Source of the DNA: an uncultured Loktanella sp.
GTDB lineage: Bacteria > Pseudomonadota > Alphaproteobacteria > Rhodobacterales > Rhodobacteraceae
Assembly: GCA_913061335.1 (NCBI GenBank)
Contig: CAJXTP010000139.1
Coordinates: 1 to 7,710, forward strand
DNA length: 7,710 nucleotides
Direction of reading: 5' to 3'
The notes under the pieces are model-generated. The model was not told the origin of the DNA. It did not search any database and saw only the letters and a program-made list of their open reading frames with translations. This document shows, piece by piece, positions 6,592 to 7,710 of this stretch; position 1 is the stretch's first letter, and every line of letters starts with the position of its first letter. Made by a program: the position numbers and the translations under genes.

Positions 6592-7538
6592 TTCCACCAT
6601 CCCGATGGGCGTAAAATGCCCCACGCTTTGGCACTATCCGCCCAATATGTCACAGGCAAAATTACCCGCGACAGCGCGACCATCGTTGCTGCACCCAAAA
6701 TTCGCAGGATTGCCCCACGTGGAACTTCGCGTGACAAATAGGTACGCATTGCAGCCATATCCATTTGCCCAACCTGCAACAGATCGTCTCCGCGTGTGTA
6801 ATCCAGATGTGCGGCACAGAACGCATTGTAAGCATCCTCGCGGTGCTTTGCGGCGACATCCCACGTCTTGGCCAAAGCATCGGACCCGCCGGTATAGGCA
6901 TCCGTGATCACAAAGCGGTCAGCGTCAAAACCGGCGGCATCCGCCACACCAAACACATGCCGATGATCAGCCATCACAGCACGCGCGATCATCATATGCG
7001 ACAAGGAATGCGGTTGGCTCAAAGGGCTGGGCCAAACGCCGGTGAACATCTGATCCACCATGCCAACCACCGCAGGGACTTGGGTGACGCTAGTGATCCA
7101 AACAGGGCGCATCTGACGGCGCACGAAGATCAAGAAACACGTTAGGCCATAAAGGACCCAACTTAATTTTTGTTGACGTTGATCAGGGACAACCATGACA
7201 AGACCAAGGTGCAAAACTTCAACCGCTTCGGGCTGTATATCCAATTCCATGAGTGCAAGTGCATTGATCGCGATCGGACGGCCGGTGTCATCAGAGACGA
7301 CCGTAACAATCGATCGGTTCAATGCATCGGATGCGGGGTCAAACACGCCATAATCCAATTGCTCATCCGGCAGGCATTGGGTTGCGACGGCGTTCAAATC
7401 AGCGCGCAAAGCATCAAGCAGCGCAGGCTCCATCCACACACCAGGGCGCTCGTATACGCGCACGCGCAGTCCAGCCCCTGTACGCAATGACAGGTCCAAA
7501 TAATTTCGCCCTACATTTCGTAAAATAGCACCCAGCAT
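6588..7538 (-). CDS. GNAT-like acyltransferase-fold protein, unassigned
   Basis: This 316-residue protein has no signal peptide and is probably cytosolic. The central part (about 75-165) resembles a GNAT acyltransferase core: a strand pair SIVTVVSDDTGRPIAINALAL, then HLGLVMVVPDQRQQKLSWVLYG (110-131), where the acyl-CoA pyrophosphate loop would lie. The usual glycines of that loop (R/Q-x-x-G-x-G/A) are replaced here by Gln and Leu, so activity is uncertain. A hydrophobic stretch follows (VLYGLTCFLIFV, 128-139), then WITSVTQVPAVVGMV. The C-terminal half (RFVITDAYTGGSDALAKTW, KHREDAYNAFC) is unfamiliar, and a hydrophobic region at about 277-298 (ILRILGAATMVALSRVILPV) may touch the membrane. ATG 7538 is chosen because GGGAAGGGGG lies just upstream. 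The frame continues to 7688, but that extension is Cys/Arg-rich and looks non-coding. First gene of the operon. Confidence 0.68.
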   Translation of the reverse strand: MLGAILRNVGRNYLDLSLRTGAGLRVRVYERPGVWMEPALLDALRADLNAVATQCLPDEQLDYGVFDPASDALNRSIVTVVSDDTGRPIAINALALMELDIQPEAVEVLHLGLVMVVPDQRQQKLSWVLYGLTCFLIFVRRQMRPVWITSVTQVPAVVGMVDQMFTGVWPSPLSQPHSLSHMMIARAVMADHRHVFGVADAAGFDADRFVITDAYTGGSDALAKTWDVAAKHREDAYNAFCAAHLDYTRGDDLLQVGQMDMAAMRTYLSREVPRGAILRILGAATMVALSRVILPVTYWADSAKAWGILRPSGWWK

Positions 7539-7710
7539 TGCGCCCCCTTCCCTACAGGCTATGCACCGCGGCGCGAAGTCACAAGCCAACCTGCACGAGG
7601 TATGTAAATTTAGGCGTCGATAAGATTTGCACCGGGCCAAGTATAGCGCGCACCATCTCAAGGGTGTCCAAGTGAAGATGAACTTCAACGGCCTATGTGC
7701 CGCCCTTTCC
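7539..7710. other. Upstream region of the three-gene operon, no gene seen
   Basis: These 172 bp contain no convincing coding sequence. On the minus strand a strong purine run (AGGGAAGGGGG) just before 7538 is the ribosome-binding site of the GNAT-like gene. A TATACT hexamer on the minus strand (7640-7645) could be a -10, but no -35 is found at proper spacing. The operon promoter is presumably here or just beyond the edge. Confidence 0.4.

Noticed and set aside
5606..6907. Long plus-strand open frame (433 codons) opposite the membrane and GNAT-like genes
   Set aside because: Low-complexity Ala/Pro/Thr/Ser/Lys composition typical of the complement of a GC-rich hydrophobic gene, and it runs across two real genes.
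7605..7612. TAAATTTA palindrome upstream of the operon
   Set aside because: Only 8 bp of A/T palindrome with no flanking symmetry; too likely by chance.
7539..7688. N-terminal extension of the GNAT-like frame
   Set aside because: Cys/Arg-rich with no domain character; a strong purine-rich ribosome site lies directly before the ATG at 7538.

Overview
The window looks like a piece of an alphaproteobacterial chromosome, most likely Rhodobacterales (Roseobacter-type). The reasons are moderately high GC, a DctM/DctP TRAP transporter, a GckA-type glycerate 2-kinase, a perfect FNR/FnrL box, and overall codon and protein style. I see no rRNA, tRNA, CRISPR, insertion sequence or phage gene.

Layout. 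(1) Positions 1-1792, plus strand: the end of a TRAP transporter operon, with the C-terminal half of the large permease DctM, a short GC hairpin, then the periplasmic solute-binding protein DctP. A bidirectional terminator (1815-1845) closes it. (2) Positions 1858-2304, minus strand: a universal stress protein of the ATP-binding type, facing dctP. It is preceded by a perfect TTGATGTACATCAA box (2364-2377), placed as expected for oxygen-responsive FNR control. (3) Positions 2433-2915 (minus) and 2883-4196 (plus): a small exported Sel1-repeat protein and an exported di-heme cytochrome c peroxidase/MauG-family protein. They are divergent, and their first 11 codons are the same 33 bp read on opposite strands in codon register. 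An 11-bp perfect tandem repeat sits at this spot and supplies the in-frame ATG of the peroxidase. (4) Positions 4197-7538, minus strand: a compact three-gene operon, transcribed in the order GNAT-like protein, 9-TM membrane protein, glycerate 2-kinase. Its genes overlap by 4 and 8 nt at the junctions. The peroxidase and glycerate kinase stop codons abut with no base between them.

How the genes may work together. The TRAP genes import an organic acid or similar solute, and glycerate kinase feeds glycerate into lower glycolysis. The stress protein and possibly the peroxidase fit a life with fluctuating oxygen. A functional link between the Sel1 protein and the peroxidase, or among the three operon members, is suggested only by gene arrangement. 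The best candidates for something undescribed are the codon-registered divergent start overlap with its 11-bp repeat, and the conserved-looking but unrecognised GNAT-like/membrane protein pair.
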